Origin: Symsagittifera roscoffensis
Lineage: Eukaryota; Xenacoelomorpha; Acoela; Convolutidae
Direction of reading: 5' to 3'
NCBI RefSeq assembly: GCF_963678635.1
Contig: NC_087070.1
Location: 26,468,007 to 26,532,006 of the forward strand
DNA: 64,000 nucleotides
The position numbers were made by a program, and so were the translations under genes. Below are positions 63,101 through 64,000 of this stretch, one piece after another (the first letter of the stretch is position 1; each line of letters starts with the position of its first letter). The notes below the pieces were generated by a model, which worked only from the letters and a program-made list of their open reading frames with translations, did not search any database and was not told the DNA's origin.

Positions 63101-64000
63101 GTGCAGCACTATTACAATCACATAATGGTACAAATAAAATGAACCTCATATCAGCAAATTCTCGATTATTCACTCAAGCAGAGCTACGACTCTCAACTCT
63201 AATGAGAGAATGTACAGCCATAATATATACACTGACAGAATATGAATTTCTGATACTTGGATCAAAACATCCAACAGTTCTATTCACAGACCATAAACCA
63301 ATCATCTTTCTCTTTACACAAAAATCTAACCCAAACCACCGAGTTTACAGATTTCAACTAATTCTAATGAAATTTCCAAACTTACATATAGTTTGGACTG
63401 CAGGAAAAAATCTTGCATTACCAGACACCTTAAGTCGAAATACACCACCTGAATTACTTACACGAAAAACAACAGTTGAAATACCCAAAAACATAAAATT
63501 CTACCTTGCAGAAAACGAAACATCACCCCGATTGGAATGCAAATATGCAGTAAAAACTGATATTGAACAATCACAAATAAATAATTTACAACATTTCCCA
63601 CTTTATTTAGATTGTCAAAATAATCATTATGAAGTTGATCTACTTGGAACATCAACTTTCAAACCAATCCCATATTCTCAATGGATAAAAAATAACACCC
63701 AACAAAAACGAACAAAACAACACCCGCCTAAGAAAGACCATTTTCCACTAATTGAAAAAGAAAATTTAACTGATAAAATAAATTTATCAGGACCACAAAC
63801 AAATGATTCAAAATACACAATAAATCAAGTTTTTGACCTCCACGACCCACTTGATACAATACCCTTATCTAAATTCGAAATTGAAAACATTTTTCTCCCT
63901 CCAACAGAAACAATTACAATTTCAACACTGAAACAATATCAAAATCTTGACCCGATAATTAGACAACTAAAATCATGGCACAAATATAAAACTAAACCTG
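60193..64000 (+). CDS. pol: Pol polyprotein: protease, reverse transcriptase, RNase H (incomplete)
   Basis: One uninterrupted frame to the window end (1,269 codons). 60193-60660 is Asn/Tyr/Arg/Ser-rich linker. Aspartic protease: FLIDSGAESNI with the DSGA active site at 61108-61119. Reverse transcriptase about 62100-62900: LKIVLDARYLN, FTTADMNSAYNQMPLDE (motif A), FNRLFYGISIGPAQFS (motif B), YLDDVF (motif C at 62632). RNase H about 63060-63440: CDDSNFGIGAALL, MRECTAIIY, LFTDHKPI and LPDTLSR, with the catalytic acidic residues present. The frame stops being visible just where the integrase N-terminal region would be expected. No frameshift seen, so the enzyme parts look intact. Confidence 0.93.

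Larger units (their letters stand above)
55437..64000 (+). mobile_element. Ty3/gypsy-type LTR retrotransposon, 5' portion (truncated by window end)
   Basis: Order seen: candidate LTR, primer-binding site, long leader with small ORFs, Gag, protease, reverse transcriptase, RNase H. Protease-RT-RNase H order, the RT motif YLDD and the Gag type place it with Ty3/gypsy elements. Integrase, any env and the 3' LTR would lie beyond 64,000. The reading frames are long and mostly intact, so the copy is fairly young. Plus-strand composition is A-rich and G-poor, unlike the T-rich host introns. Confidence 0.92.

Noticed and set aside
63400-64000. Integrase, env or 3' LTR of the retrotransposon
   Set aside because: No HHCC, DDE or LTR sequence is visible before the window ends.

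Overview
This is eukaryotic, very probably invertebrate metazoan, DNA. Coding sequence is split into short GT-AG exons by long T-rich introns. The recognisable genes are animal-type: a type I phosphatidylinositol-4-phosphate 5-kinase and a C1orf131/DUF4602 homologue. The introns are packed with tRNA-derived SINEs, MITEs, LINE remnants and other dispersed repeats. The species cannot be told from the sequence alone.

Positions 1-37,762 (+) carry the 3' part of a PIP5K1 gene. Fourteen exons were joined by hand, with matching splice phases at every junction. They include the ATP-binding lysine, the DLKG and IMDYS motifs, the IID metal-binding motif and a KKLEH activation loop whose Glu marks PI4P specificity. 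The 5' exons lie upstream of the window. Intron 6 holds a three-exon antisense gene (19,119-15,375, minus) for a 261-residue Tyr/Ser/Pro/Gln-rich protein of unknown function. The same intron holds a decayed APE-type LINE (11.7-14.15 kb) and, at 19.5-21.2 kb, a stack of nested MITEs.

Repeats dominate the introns. A roughly 0.4-1 kb family (called R1 here) occurs about 16 times, almost always in the gene's sense orientation, and most copies carry a poly-T/CAG splice-acceptor-like motif. Several MITEs have clear terminal inverted repeats and target-site duplications of 8 bp (hAT-like) or 9 bp (Mutator-like). A 194-bp GC-rich SINE has a perfect 12-bp duplication. At 37.8-46 kb there is a C1orf131 homologue (41,295-41,906), a retroelement 3' fragment with a putative restriction-like endonuclease domain inserted into an older 1.5-kb repeat, and a MITE with a 9-bp duplication. 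From 46 to 55.4 kb little is recognisable.

From about 55.4 kb to the end lies the 5' portion of a Ty3/gypsy-type LTR retrotransposon with strongly A-rich, G-poor plus-strand sequence. It has a candidate LTR end and primer-binding site, a long leader with two small ORFs (one basic, 155 aa, overlapping the gag start), a 922-aa Gag with a CCHC knuckle, then a single in-frame TGA followed by an open pol frame (protease, reverse transcriptase, RNase H) that runs off the window before integrase. No 3' LTR is visible.
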